A stretch of 64,000 nucleotides of DNA from Clostridium sp. AT4 (GCF_001517625.2 NZ_LN999828.1:248001-312000), one strand, 5' to 3'. Positions 17,617-26,366 are shown, numbered from the stretch's first letter. The notes: generated from the sequence alone by a model not told the origin. Translations and numbers: made by a program.

Positions 17617-18597
17617 ATGCCGGGATTTACAACCCATTATATATTAGGAATGAAGGCATATAATGACCTTCCTGCCAACTATCTTAAGTTTGTCATTACA
17701 AAGTACCGCTGGCTGTATCAGCTGGGACTTCAGGGGCCGGATATGTTTTTTTACAATCTCCCTATCCTGCGCCATAGAGACCACAGAAATGTAGGCTCCT
17801 ATATGCACGAGCATCGTGTAAATGATTTTTTCCGCTGCGCCTTTGACCGCCTTTCCAGGATTGAATCCAAGCAGCAGAAGGAAGAGGGAATGGCTTTTCT
17901 GTGCGGTTTTATCTGTCATTATATTGGAGATTCCATCTGCCATCCTTATGTCTATGGACGGATCGGCTATGATGTACAGAATCCGGGGGGATACTACCAT
18001 GGCCTTCATGCCAAGCTGGAAAATGATATTGACGCCCTTCTTCTGAAAAAATATAAAAAGAAAAAGCCCTCCCAGTTTAATCAGGCAGCCACGATCTGTC
18101 TCAATGGGATGGAAACACAGTTTATTTCCGTATTCCTTTCCGATTGTATCAATGATGCGTTTTACCGTCTGAGCAGCAAAAATCATTATCAGGTAACAGC
18201 AGGAATGATCCACCGGTCGATTCTGGCCATGCGCTTTGGCTGCCGCACGCTGGCCGATCCCAACAGCCGGAAAAAGGACCGGATTGAGTTTTTTGAGTCG
18301 CTGTTCCTTAAAAATCCCATTGCTTCCAGCAAAATGGTTACAGACGTGGTAGAGGATCCGGTTTGGAGTTTAAATCTGCGTCATGAAATCTGGTGCAATC
18401 CCTGGGACAGGAGCATTGCCTCCAGAGCGTCTGTGCCGGATCTGCTGCGACGGTGTCTTGGGAAACTGAGTACGATCTTCTATATGATCAATGAGATCAT
18501 AGAGGGGTCAAAGGTTCTTCGTCCGGTGGCATTTGAACGGCTTTTGACAGAACTTGGAAATTATTCTTACCACAGCGGCCTGCCATGCAATGATTAA
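17617..18597 (+). CDS. Zinc-dependent phospholipase C-like protein
   Basis: Begins MPGFTTHYILG and has LGLQGPDMFFY, YMHEHR, FICHYIGDSICHPYVYGRIGYD and HAKLENDIDALL. These His/Asp positions match the metal ligands of the zinc-dependent phospholipase C family. There is no signal peptide, as in many Firmicute homologues, so a cytoplasmic role is likely. An in-frame ATG at 17521 would add 32 atypical residues, so the ATG at 17617 is preferred. Substrate unknown. Confidence 0.83.
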   Translation: MPGFTTHYILGMKAYNDLPANYLKFVITKYRWLYQLGLQGPDMFFYNLPILRHRDHRNVGSYMHEHRVNDFFRCAFDRLSRIESKQQKEEGMAFLCGFICHYIGDSICHPYVYGRIGYDVQNPGGYYHGLHAKLENDIDALLLKKYKKKKPSQFNQAATICLNGMETQFISVFLSDCINDAFYRLSSKNHYQVTAGMIHRSILAMRFGCRTLADPNSRKKDRIEFFESLFLKNPIASSKMVTDVVEDPVWSLNLRHEIWCNPWDRSIASRASVPDLLRRCLGKLSTIFYMINEIIEGSKVLRPVAFERLLTELGNYSYHSGLPCND

Positions 18598-18603
18598 AAA
18601 CAA

Positions 18604-18655
18604 TGTCAACCATAAAATACAATTGGTTGACAATCGGGACATCCTGTGATATACC
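18604..18655 (+). promoter_or_regulatory. BirA-type operator overlapping the bioY promoter
   Basis: TGTCAACC (18604-18611), a 13-bp spacer and GGTTGACA (18625-18632) form a perfect 8-bp inverted repeat resembling the Firmicute BirA box. The right arm contains the -35 TTGACA (18627-18632), followed by a 17-bp spacer and TATACC (18650-18655). Binding of biotinoyl-AMP-loaded BirA would block transcription when biotin is plentiful. Confidence 0.8.
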
Positions 18656-18733
18656 ATTCCTGTAAGATAAAACAGGTTTCGTTTCAGGCAGATGAAATAT
18701 CTAAAACGGAACCGGAAAAAGGAGTGGATGGAA

Positions 18734-19321
18734 ATGGATTCAGTTTCTGCAAAAAAATCGAAAAAAATAAGACATAACACTGCTTTTACGACAAGAGAAA
18801 TGGTATTGGCGGGAATGTTTGCAGCTGTTCTGGCAGTCATCTCCCAGCTGTCAATCCCTACGCCCGCAGGTGTTCCGGTGACGATCCAGGTATTTGGAGT
18901 GGCTCTTGTAGGGGCGGTTCTGGGATGGAAGCTGGGACTTTGTTCGGTACTGGTTTATATCCTGATCGGGGCAGCGGGGCTTCCGGTGTTTGCTAATTTT
19001 GGCGGCGGCATCCGGTCGCTTATAGGGCTTACGGGAGGTTATATCTGGGCCTGGCCGGTTATGGCGGTGCTTTGCGGGATCCGTCCAGGACTCAAAAACC
19101 GGATTTCGGATCTGGCGGTGAGGATTTTGCTCTCTCTTATCGGTCTGGTGGCGGTGGAACTGATCGGCGGTCTCCAATGGGCAGCTCTTTCAGGAGACAT
19201 GACCACAGGCGCTGTATTTGCCTACTCTATGGTGGCTTTTGTGCCAAAGGATATTGTGATCACCATATTGGGAGTTATTGTAAGCGAGCCGGTAAAACAG
19301 ATGACTGACAGGATAGGGTAG
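18734..19321 (+). CDS. bioY: Biotin ECF transporter substrate-binding protein BioY
   Basis: S-component of an ECF biotin transporter. Six hydrophobic segments, with TTREMVLAGMFAAVLAVISQLSIPTPAGVPVTIQVFGVALVG near the N-terminus and YILIGAAGLPVFANFGGGIRSLIGLTGGYIWAW in the middle, both diagnostic of BioY. The ECF ATPases and EcfT are not adjacent, so it probably shares a global ECF module or works alone. AAAGGAG upstream suits the ATG at 18734. Its last 47 bp overlap the convergent NTPase gene. Confidence 0.95.
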   Translation: MDSVSAKKSKKIRHNTAFTTREMVLAGMFAAVLAVISQLSIPTPAGVPVTIQVFGVALVGAVLGWKLGLCSVLVYILIGAAGLPVFANFGGGIRSLIGLTGGYIWAWPVMAVLCGIRPGLKNRISDLAVRILLSLIGLVAVELIGGLQWAALSGDMTTGAVFAYSMVAFVPKDIVITILGVIVSEPVKQMTDRIG

Positions 19322-19841
19322 GCAGAAGGGAAGCGAGCTGTTTTAAAAGTTCCGGTTCATTCCGGTTTTCTTCGGTGATCCGCAGGACGGTCACATCAGG
19401 CCTTTGGGCAATTTCCTGCAAAAAGGGAGAGGGGGCCTCCTGAAGAACACCAAGAACGGGAACAGGACCGTCCAGGACTTTAAGAATCATCTGACGAAAC
19501 CGGACTGCTTCTGCTTCATGGGGGCCCAGTTCATCCATGAGGATCAGATCCTTTTGAAGAAAATCAGACAGCGCGTTACAGCCCAGGCGGTCAAACCGTC
19601 TGGGCGTTTCATTTGATGAAAGCGGCGAAGACGTGCCACAGATAAAGAGAAGGTTGGTTTCATCCGGATCTGCAAGGACAGCGGCGGGAAGAAGATGGAC
19701 AGAAAAGCCGGTTTTTAAATATTCACAGGTACGCAGAGTAAAAAAGCCGCCGATCTGTCCGTCAAACGAGCGCAGTGTTTTTTTCAAAAGGGTGGATTTT
19801 CCCACCTGTTTTGCACCGGTTAAAAATACATGGTGTGTCAT
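19275..19841 (-). CDS. P-loop NTPase, THEP1-like, linked to ABC importer operon
   Basis: A 188-residue protein with Walker A GAKQVGKSTLL at residues 8-18 and a Walker B-like LILMDELG around residue 98, the layout of small nucleoside-triphosphatases (THEP1/NTPase_1). Last gene of a four-gene minus-strand operon; its start overlaps the methyltransferase stop by 4 bp. Its 3' end overlaps bioY on the other strand by 47 bp. A role in cofactor or metal handling connected with the importer is inferred from context only. Confidence 0.7.
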   Translation of the reverse strand: MTHHVFLTGAKQVGKSTLLKKTLRSFDGQIGGFFTLRTCEYLKTGFSVHLLPAAVLADPDETNLLFICGTSSPLSSNETPRRFDRLGCNALSDFLQKDLILMDELGPHEAEAVRFRQMILKVLDGPVPVLGVLQEAPSPFLQEIAQRPDVTVLRITEENRNEPELLKQLASLLPTLSCQSSVLPARLQ

Positions 19842-20677
19842 TGGTTTGTTACCTCCCAGAGAAGACGTCCATAGCAGGAGTCGGTGATTTCCGTTATGGT
19901 GCCATCTGTTTCAGTATGATCGGTTAGCCAGGTCATGACAGCGTTTCTGTTTGCAGCAGTACGATCGTCAGGCAAAAACATTTTTTCCATAAGGAAATCC
20001 AGATATTCCTCATCCGGAACGATCTGTTTTTCACTGTGTCTTGGTTCATAACTGGTTTCTGGTTTGTATCCCATAAGAAACAGCATATTAAAAGCGGCAT
20101 AAAACCATCGGCCGCTATTTTCATGCCTCATGGCTTTTTCGGGAAAGACTTCGTTCATAATCTGTTCCATGAGCCGGTTTTTGCGGTACAGATGGGAAAT
20201 ACAGCAGCAACGGCCCCGGCTCATTTCCATGGCCTTTAAAAGCTGGCTGTGACTGCGGACTGCGGGGGTTAAGGAAACGAATACCAGATCGAAAGCCCGT
20301 TTGAAGCCTTCTTTTTTCAAATCCAAAGTATCAAAATCACAAAGATGGAACTGGAGATTGGTAAGTCCCAGGCTTTTGGCATATTCTTTTCCCTGAGCGA
20401 TCATTTCACCGGAAATGTCCAAGGCTGTGACAAAGCGGACTCTGGAAGCGAAGGCAGCTGCAAAGCGGCCCGGTCCGCAGCCGATATCCGCCACTGAGAA
20501 ATCTTTTTTCAGAAGCCCATGGTTCTCCAGAAAAAGGAAATCTTTTTCCAGACGCTCATCCGTTTTTCGATTGTTTTTTCGCTCATGAGCCCAGGAACGG
20601 GCTCGGCGGTCCCAGATATTGGGAGAAGGCTCAGTCTCCTTTTCCATTAAAGAGATAAAATAGGCCAGATCATTCAA
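19838..20677 (-). CDS. Class I SAM-dependent methyltransferase in ABC importer operon
   Basis: The Rossmann SAM-binding motif VADIGCGPGRFAAAFA lies near residue 62, followed by ALDISGEMI and FDLVFVSLTPAV. Length 279. Overlaps the ATPase gene upstream by 8 bp and the NTPase downstream by 4 bp, so it is tightly coupled. The substrate cannot be told from sequence. Its place inside a metal or metallophore importer operon suggests modification of the imported compound or a related ligand, which is inference. Confidence 0.82.
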   Translation of the reverse strand: MNDLAYFISLMEKETEPSPNIWDRRARSWAHERKNNRKTDERLEKDFLFLENHGLLKKDFSVADIGCGPGRFAAAFASRVRFVTALDISGEMIAQGKEYAKSLGLTNLQFHLCDFDTLDLKKEGFKRAFDLVFVSLTPAVRSHSQLLKAMEMSRGRCCCISHLYRKNRLMEQIMNEVFPEKAMRHENSGRWFYAAFNMLFLMGYKPETSYEPRHSEKQIVPDEEYLDFLMEKMFLPDDRTAANRNAVMTWLTDHTETDGTITEITDSCYGRLLWEVTNQ

Positions 20678-21482
20678 GAGAAGTCCGCTCCTTTCCGACA
20701 GGTGCTTTTACGGGCATACAGATGGTTCGGGAATGTCCATACCTGTCTTTTACAGTTACAACATCCATTTCAATGCCATAAACGGCCTGAAGATTTTCGG
20801 GAGTAATTACCTCTTCGGGAGAGCCGAAAGCGGCCACAGAGCCTTTCTTCATCATAAGCACCCTGGTACCGGCAGAGGCGGGATGTTCGGGACTGTGTGT
20901 AGACATAATGATACAGTAGCCCCTGGAAGCAAGATCCTTGATCACATCCATAAGGAGCTGCTGGTTGGCGTAATCCAAGCTGGCAGAGGGTTCGTCCATC
21001 ACAAGGATTTTAGCAGACTGGCAGATCGCACGGGCGATCAGCGCCAGCTGGCGCTGTCCTCCGCTGAGGGAGGTGTATTTTTTATTGGCAAGCTCCAGGG
21101 CATTGACCTTATAAAGAGCCTCAAAGGCTGCATCACGATCGACAGCCTTAGGACTGTCAAAGGCAGAAAAATGGGAGGCACGGCCCATGAGCACCACATC
21201 CAGCACGGTATAGGAAAAGACGGGAGAATGGTACTGTGGAATATAGGCGATACGGTTTGCAAGCTCTCTGGGGGAAAGCTTTAAATGATCCTGTCCGTCT
21301 ATGAGGATACGGCCTCCGGAAAGAGGGATTGACCCCATTATCAGACGGAACAGAGTGGTTTTTCCGCAGCCATTGGGGCCGGCCAGACAGAGAATGTCTC
21401 CTTCGTCTGCTTCGCAGCTTACATTTTTTACAATATCGCCTTTCCCATATCCGCCGGAAACATTCTGCAGTTGTAAAAGCAT
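20670..21482 (-). CDS. ABC importer ATP-binding protein, FecE type
   Basis: Walker A GPNGCGKTTLF, Q-loop YIPQYHSPVFSY, signature LSGGQRQLALIARAI, Walker B ILVMDEPSASLD and switch His in IMSTHSPEH are all present. Belongs to the FecE/BtuD group, energising uptake of iron chelates, cobalamin, haem or oxyanions. It lies 6 bp downstream of the FecCD permease gene. Confidence 0.93.
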   Translation of the reverse strand: MLLQLQNVSGGYGKGDIVKNVSCEADEGDILCLAGPNGCGKTTLFRLIMGSIPLSGGRILIDGQDHLKLSPRELANRIAYIPQYHSPVFSYTVLDVVLMGRASHFSAFDSPKAVDRDAAFEALYKVNALELANKKYTSLSGGQRQLALIARAICQSAKILVMDEPSASLDYANQQLLMDVIKDLASRGYCIIMSTHSPEHPASAGTRVLMMKKGSVAAFGSPEEVITPENLQAVYGIEMDVVTVKDRYGHSRTICMPVKAPVGKERTSLE

Positions 21483-21488
21483 GGTCGT

Positions 21489-22526
21489 TTACTCCTTTTT
21501 CTGAATGATAAGAGATACAAAAAAGGGCGCTCCCATAATAGAAGTTACAACGCCCAGGGGCAGTTCCATGGAAAGAAGGGAACGGGCCAGATCATCCATG
21601 AGAACCAGATAGGTGGCTCCCAGCATGGCGCTGGCAGGAATCAGACGGCCGTAGTCGGCTCCGACCAAAGCCCGTGCCATATGGGGGATCATCAGTCCGA
21701 CCCAGCCGATGAGGCCGCCCAGACAAACGGAGGCAGCGCTGAGGAGCGTAGAAGCAGCAATGAGGATCAGACGGTAAAGACGGATATTGATCCCAAGGCT
21801 TTTGGCTTCCTCTTCATCCAGAGTGAGGAGATTGATGCGCCAGCGCAGAAGAAAGATGATGACCAGTCCCGCAGACATGGGGATCAGGCTCCATAAAAAG
21901 GAGCGGGTATCGGTTTTTGTAAGGCTCCCCATGAGCCAGAAGGTGATCTGCTGAAGCACATCATTGGGATCTGCCACATATTTGATCATGGTTACGCCTG
22001 CGTTGCACAGCGCCATGATCATGGAGCCGGTGAGAACCAGGCTGAGGGTTATGGAATGGACGGATCTGCGGCTGATCAGATAAGAGGCAGCGACCGCTGC
22101 GGTGCCGCCTGCAAAGGCGGAAAGCTGTATAAGCCAGTTAGAGGCGCCGAAAAGGATTGCAAAAGCGGCTCCCAGACTGGCTCCGGAGGAGACTCCCAAG
22201 ATGTCGGGGGAGACTAAAGGATTGCGGAACATTCCCTGATAGGCTGCGCCCGCTGTGGACAGCGAGGCTCCGATAAAGACTGCGGACAGAATCCGGGGCA
22301 GACGAATATTCCAGAAAATGGTAACAGCCTGAGGAAGGATTTCGCCTTCATAGCCGAACCGGGATAAAAATGCCGTTACGACCTGAGAGGGTGACAGGGG
22401 ATAGTAGCCCACCCAGAAGGATAAAAGGACTGCTGCAAACAGAAAGATAAGCAGTCCGGTGTTCAGGAAACAGTAGCGCCGTCTCTGGACCGCTTCCTGT
22501 TTTACTTCAAGATGATGATTCAACAT
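21489..22526 (-). CDS. ABC importer permease, FecCD type
   Basis: A 345-residue polytopic protein of the FecCD/BtuC family. It has the conserved RLPRILSAVFIGASLSTAGAAYQGMFRNPLVSPDILGVSSGASLGA and, near the C-terminus, CLGGLIGWVGLMIPHMARALVGADYGRLIPASAMLGA. Forms the homodimeric channel of the importer with the neighbouring ATPase. Divergent from the solute-binding protein gene; the 140-bp gap holds a promoter and palindrome. Confidence 0.94.
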   Translation of the reverse strand: MLNHHLEVKQEAVQRRRYCFLNTGLLIFLFAAVLLSFWVGYYPLSPSQVVTAFLSRFGYEGEILPQAVTIFWNIRLPRILSAVFIGASLSTAGAAYQGMFRNPLVSPDILGVSSGASLGAAFAILFGASNWLIQLSAFAGGTAAVAASYLISRRSVHSITLSLVLTGSMIMALCNAGVTMIKYVADPNDVLQQITFWLMGSLTKTDTRSFLWSLIPMSAGLVIIFLLRWRINLLTLDEEEAKSLGINIRLYRLILIAASTLLSAASVCLGGLIGWVGLMIPHMARALVGADYGRLIPASAMLGATYLVLMDDLARSLLSMELPLGVVTSIMGAPFFVSLIIQKKE

Positions 22527-22550
22527 GGACGTTTCCGCCTTTCCTGATGC

Positions 22551-22629
22551 TTGACAAAAAAAATTTGCCGTGCTAGTATGAAAATACCGTTATATTTTAT
22601 AAAAAAGTACGATATTTAAAAATATAACG
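22551..22629 (+). promoter_or_regulatory. Promoter and palindromic operator of the ABC importer
   Basis: TTGACA (22551-22556), a 17-bp spacer and TAGTAT (22574-22579) form the promoter of the binding-protein gene. Directly downstream is a perfect 11-bp inverted repeat (CGTTATATTTT at 22588-22598, complement at 22619-22629). The half-sites resemble the CGNTATAT half of ModE-type boxes, although the spacing is longer, so the regulator is not certain. It may control both divergent units. Confidence 0.6.
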
Positions 22630-22666
22630 CATAAAGACCAGAATGTCAATTAAGAGGAGAGGGAAA

Positions 22667-23821
22667 ATGAGACGAGGAAAAAAGATTTTACCGGCAGTGA
22701 TGGCACTTACCCTGGCTGCAGGAAGTATTACAGGATGCTCTGCTTCTTCTGCAAAGACGGAAACAGCCAAAGAAAGCACACAGAGCCAGGCTGAAACGAA
22801 AACAGCCGCACAGAGCGCACAGGCAGAGGAAGCGTCTGAGGCGGCGGGAGAGCGGGAGATAACAGATATGGCAGGCCGTAAGGTTGTGGTGCCGGATGAG
22901 GTTGAGACGGTATTTTCCGCCAGTACGGTAACTGCTATTTTTATGTATACGCTGGCTCCGGATAAGCTTCTTGGATGGAATTATGAGCTGAATGATCTGG
23001 AAAAGAGCGTTATTCTGAAAGAATACCATGACCTTCCTAATTTTGGAATGGGGGATTCCATTAATTATGAGGCGGTCATTGCCGCAGGCCCTACCATTGC
23101 AGTCAACGTGGGAACCATCAATGACAAAATGATATCAGACTGCGATAAGCTGTCAGAGAGCCTGGGAGTTCCGGTTGTGGCTGTAGACGGAGATTTGGCC
23201 GCTTCAGCAGAAGCCTACCGTTTTATGGGAGAGCTGCTGGGAGAGGAAGAGCAGGCTGAAAAACTGGCTTCCTATGCGGAAAAGACCTTTGCAGATATTG
23301 AAAAAATGGAGGTTCCTGAGGACAAAAAGGTACGTATTTATTATGGAAACGGAGAGGATTCCCTGGAGACCGCTCCGGCCGGCTCTGCTCACGGACAGAT
23401 CATCGATATGGTAAATGCAGTCAATGTGGCAGATCTGGAAATGGGAGAAGGCTCCAGAGTGCAGATTTCTGCCGAGCAGCTTCTTGCCTGGGATCCGGAT
23501 GTGATTGTGGTAAACGGAGAGCCAAAGGCGGATACGAGCGGCGCTTCGGCTGCTGAGGCAATTCTGGCCAATCCGGATTACGCATCTTTAAAGGCAGTGC
23601 AGAACCAACAGGTATACGGAACGCCCAATGCCCCCTTTAGCTGGATGGACCGTCCTATGGGGCCCAATCGTATTGTGGGAATCCGCTGGCTGTCCGGCCT
23701 CATCTATCCGGAGTATCTGAATTACAATGTGGATGAAGAGGTAAAGGAATTCTTTGATCTGTTCTACCATGTACAGCTTACCGATGAGCAGCTGGAAAAT
23801 ATTTACAGTGGAGCAGTATAA
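22667..23821 (+). CDS. ABC importer substrate-binding lipoprotein, FecB/MolA-like
   Basis: Lipoprotein signal with lipobox SITGC, a linker rich in Ala/Glu/Thr, then a class III periplasmic-binding fold beginning EITDMAGRKVVVPDEVETVF. The C-terminus contains WMDRPMGPNRIVGIRWLSGLIYPE and ends in a helix, as in iron-chelate and molybdate (MolA-type) binders. RBS AGAGGAGAGGG and ATG at 22667 give 384 residues; an upstream ATG at 22643 lacks a site. The ligand cannot be fixed; the ModE-like palindrome makes molybdate or tungstate a candidate. Confidence 0.87.
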   Translation: MRRGKKILPAVMALTLAAGSITGCSASSAKTETAKESTQSQAETKTAAQSAQAEEASEAAGEREITDMAGRKVVVPDEVETVFSASTVTAIFMYTLAPDKLLGWNYELNDLEKSVILKEYHDLPNFGMGDSINYEAVIAAGPTIAVNVGTINDKMISDCDKLSESLGVPVVAVDGDLAASAEAYRFMGELLGEEEQAEKLASYAEKTFADIEKMEVPEDKKVRIYYGNGEDSLETAPAGSAHGQIIDMVNAVNVADLEMGEGSRVQISAEQLLAWDPDVIVVNGEPKADTSGASAAEAILANPDYASLKAVQNQQVYGTPNAPFSWMDRPMGPNRIVGIRWLSGLIYPEYLNYNVDEEVKEFFDLFYHVQLTDEQLENIYSGAV

Positions 23822-23841
23822 AAACGTATCGGGCAGACACT

Positions 23842-23902
23842 AAAAAGTCCCTTCCGGCTTTCGTCACAGACCTTTGGTCCGACGGAGCGGAAGGGACTTT
23901 TT
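23842..23902. terminator. Bidirectional terminator
   Basis: Fifteen-bp stem AAAAAGTCCCTTCCG (23842-23856) with its complement (23888-23902), T-runs on both strands, between convergent genes. Confidence 0.88.
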
Positions 23903-23918
23903 TTGCCGGAGCAACAGA

Positions 23919-25334
23919 TCAGACGAAAAGCTTTTTGATCATTTCAAACACGCCGGCAGACTGTAAAAACAGCACAGCCATGATGATCGGAGTCACATAC
24001 CGGATCATAAAGGCATACATTTTTTTGCGCTTAAAGGTATGTCCGCTGGCTTCCATTTCCTCGCAGATCCACGTCGGCCGGATGATCCAGCCTACAAAGA
24101 TGCAGGTGAGGAGGGAAATGAATGGCATGAGAAAGCTGTTGCTGATATAGTCCATCAGATCCAGAAGCTGGGCGGATGCTCCGTTTGGCAGCTTCATTTC
24201 AAAGTAGAATACGTTATAGCCCATACAGATGATCACGGAGGCTGCCGCAGAGAGCAGTGCGATCACAAGGCTGGTTTTTTTTCGTGTGGAGTGGAAAATC
24301 TCCATACAGTTTGCAACCAGTGTTTCCAGAATGGATACAGAGGAGGTAAGAGCCGCAAACACAACCATAAGGAAAAATATCATTCCAAGGACTCCGCCCA
24401 GGGGTCCCATGGCTTCAAATACCTTGGGAAGGGATACGAACATCAGGCTGGGACCGGAGGCCATTCCTTCTGTGCCGAAAAATACATAGACCGCAGGGAT
24501 GATCATAAGTCCGGCCAGAAATGCAACCGTTGTATCAAAAATCTCGATCTGGCTTAAGGATTTGCTTAGGTTTACATCCTTTTTTACATAGGAGCCGTAG
24601 GTGATCATGATTCCCATAGAAACACTTAAGGAAAAGAACAGCTGGCTCATGGCATCCAGAAGGATTTCCAAAAATCTGGCAGGAGTAACTCCGTCAAGAT
24701 TCGGCATAATGTAGACTGTCAGTCCCTGAAGGCCGGTCCGCTCTGTTCCGTCTGCTCCGGTACTGCTTAATGTGAGGGAAAAAAGGCCGATCCCGATGAT
24801 CATTAAGAGCAGTCCCGGCATGACGATCCGGGAAAATTTTTCAATGCCCTTTTCTACCCCGCGGTATACGACCAGTGCGGTAAAACATAAAAAGATCAGC
24901 ATGAAAACCACAGGTGATACGGGTGAGGTGATAAAGTCTGTAAAATATCCGTCCTGGGCGGCTGCCTTTCCTGCTCCGGTAAGATAGACAGCCAGATACT
25001 TTAAAATCCATCCGCCGATGACGGAGTAATAGGTCATGATAATGGCCGGAACGCAGAAGGTAAGATAACCTAAAAAGCTCCATTTTTTCTGTATTTTCCC
25101 AAAGGCGTGAAGGGCGTTTGTCTTGGTGCGCCGTCCGATGGCCACATCTGTGACAAGAAGGGTAAAGCCGAAGGTAAGTACCAGCGCCAGATAGATGATC
25201 AGGAACAGTCCGCCTCCGTCCTTGGCGGCCAGATAGGGGAACCGCCAGATATTTCCTACTCCTACTGCGCTTCCTGCTGCTGCCAGCACAAAGCCTAAGG
25301 AGCCTGTAAAGCTGCTTTTTTTCTTTGCTTCCAT
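23919..25334 (-). CDS. Sodium-dependent transporter, NSS (SNF) family
   Basis: Eleven to twelve transmembrane segments with the NSS hallmark LGFVLAAAGSAVGVGNIWRFPYLAAKDGGGLF in TM1, whose unwound part binds sodium and substrate. Probably imports an amino acid; substrate unknown. The preferred ATG at 25334 (MEAKKKSSF, 471 residues) follows GAGG; the longer frame to 25394 adds non-family residues. Monocistronic and divergent from the XRE gene. Confidence 0.92.
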   Translation of the reverse strand: MEAKKKSSFTGSLGFVLAAAGSAVGVGNIWRFPYLAAKDGGGLFLIIYLALVLTFGFTLLVTDVAIGRRTKTNALHAFGKIQKKWSFLGYLTFCVPAIIMTYYSVIGGWILKYLAVYLTGAGKAAAQDGYFTDFITSPVSPVVFMLIFLCFTALVVYRGVEKGIEKFSRIVMPGLLLMIIGIGLFSLTLSSTGADGTERTGLQGLTVYIMPNLDGVTPARFLEILLDAMSQLFFSLSVSMGIMITYGSYVKKDVNLSKSLSQIEIFDTTVAFLAGLMIIPAVYVFFGTEGMASGPSLMFVSLPKVFEAMGPLGGVLGMIFFLMVVFAALTSSVSILETLVANCMEIFHSTRKKTSLVIALLSAAASVIICMGYNVFYFEMKLPNGASAQLLDLMDYISNSFLMPFISLLTCIFVGWIIRPTWICEEMEASGHTFKRKKMYAFMIRYVTPIIMAVLFLQSAGVFEMIKKLFV

Positions 25335-25598
25335 GTTTTGAATACCTCGTTGTCTTGTTGGATTGTAAAAGGGGCCAAATCTGTTTTGACCCAAACAGTA
25401 TGATTATATCGGTTTGCAGAGAAAAAGCAACCGCCGAAAAGTTTCATTAAATGAGAAAATATAATATAAAAATTGAATATAACTGGAAAAATACCGGAAA
25501 AAGAGGTATAATAGCAGAAATATAGTTGGATAAAACGTAAAATGTATATTTATATGAAACATTTCCCTATTTACCGGGAGAAAGGAGGATAAATACAG

Positions 25599-25628
25599 AT
25601 GGGGAGGAAAAAAGGGTGGAGCAGGTGA
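25599..25628 (+). CDS. Nine-codon upstream ORF before the XRE gene
   Basis: ATG at 25599 is 10 bp after the strong AAAGGAGG at 25581-25588 and reads MGRKKGWSR before TGA at 25626-25628. It overlaps the beginning of the XRE frame, and its stop overlaps a GTG (25625) of that frame. It may be a leader coupling or modulating translation of the regulator; unproven. Confidence 0.35.
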   Translation: MGRKKGWSR

Positions 25629-26338
25629 ATCTGTACGTGGGAGCACAGATCCGCAGATACAGAAAAAACAGACAGATGACGCTGCAGCAGCTGGCTGACA
25701 GGATCCATAAGAGCCGGGCCAGTGTGAGCAAGTATGAGACGGGAGAGGTTTCTCTGGATATCGTCACGCTGACCGAGATTGCCAGAGTTCTGGAGGTACA
25801 GCCGGGGCAGCTGGTGGATCTTCCGGTTCAGGAAGAGGAAGAGACCAGGCTCCCTTCCGCAAACAGCGGGATCAGCCCGTTTTTTCAGGCCAGGCGGCTG
25901 TATTTCTATTTTTATGACGGCCGTTATAAGCGGCTGAAGGACGGAATCATTGATATCCGGGAGACGAAAGAGGCGGGGAGTTATGAGGCAGATCTGTCGG
26001 TGAGCGCTGTCAATCCTTCCGGACGCAGCAGCAAGCTGTATTATACCGGAAAGGTCATCTACAGCGATATGCTGATCCGTTTTTCCTTTGTAAACCGCTA
26101 TAATCCTTTAGAGGAGGATCTGCTTTATATTTTTAACCCCTTAGAGCTGCGCGATTCAACGGACGGCCTTCTGTGCGGGATTTCCAGTGCGGATCTTATG
26201 CCCTGTGCCTTTAAGTGTCTGGTGACACTGTACCCTCAGGAGCACACAGAGGAGTTTAAAAAGCGCCTTTTGATCACAAGAAGGGAACTGCAGCAGTGGC
26301 AGAAACTGAATATGCTGATGGTAGATAATATTGGATAG
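25616..26338 (+). CDS. XRE-family transcriptional regulator with C-terminal sensor-like domain
   Basis: The N-terminal helix-turn-helix (IRRYRKNRQMTLQQLADRIHKSRASVSKYETGEVSLDIVTLTEIARVL) is standard. After a linker, about 150 residues of mixed alpha/beta sequence (YFYFYDGRYKRLKDGIIDIRE, LYYTGKVIYSDMLIRFSF) look like a ligand-sensing region not assigned to a family. GTG at 25616 follows GGGGAGG by 8 bp; GTG at 25625 is an alternative. Its target may be the divergent NSS transporter or itself. Confidence 0.8.
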   Translation: MEQVNLYVGAQIRRYRKNRQMTLQQLADRIHKSRASVSKYETGEVSLDIVTLTEIARVLEVQPGQLVDLPVQEEEETRLPSANSGISPFFQARRLYFYFYDGRYKRLKDGIIDIRETKEAGSYEADLSVSAVNPSGRSSKLYYTGKVIYSDMLIRFSFVNRYNPLEEDLLYIFNPLELRDSTDGLLCGISSADLMPCAFKCLVTLYPQEHTEEFKKRLLITRRELQQWQKLNMLMVDNIG

Positions 26339-26366
26339 GAATTTGTTATATGGAGAGAGGAGATAT

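Noticed and set aside
18604-18655. Riboswitch upstream of bioY
   Set aside because: The conserved feature is a DNA palindrome overlapping the -35, and no structured RNA is apparent.
24039-24557. Plus-strand 172-residue ORF inside the NSS transporter gene
   Set aside because: His/Cys-rich composition is the antisense of a hydrophobic transporter; no start signals.
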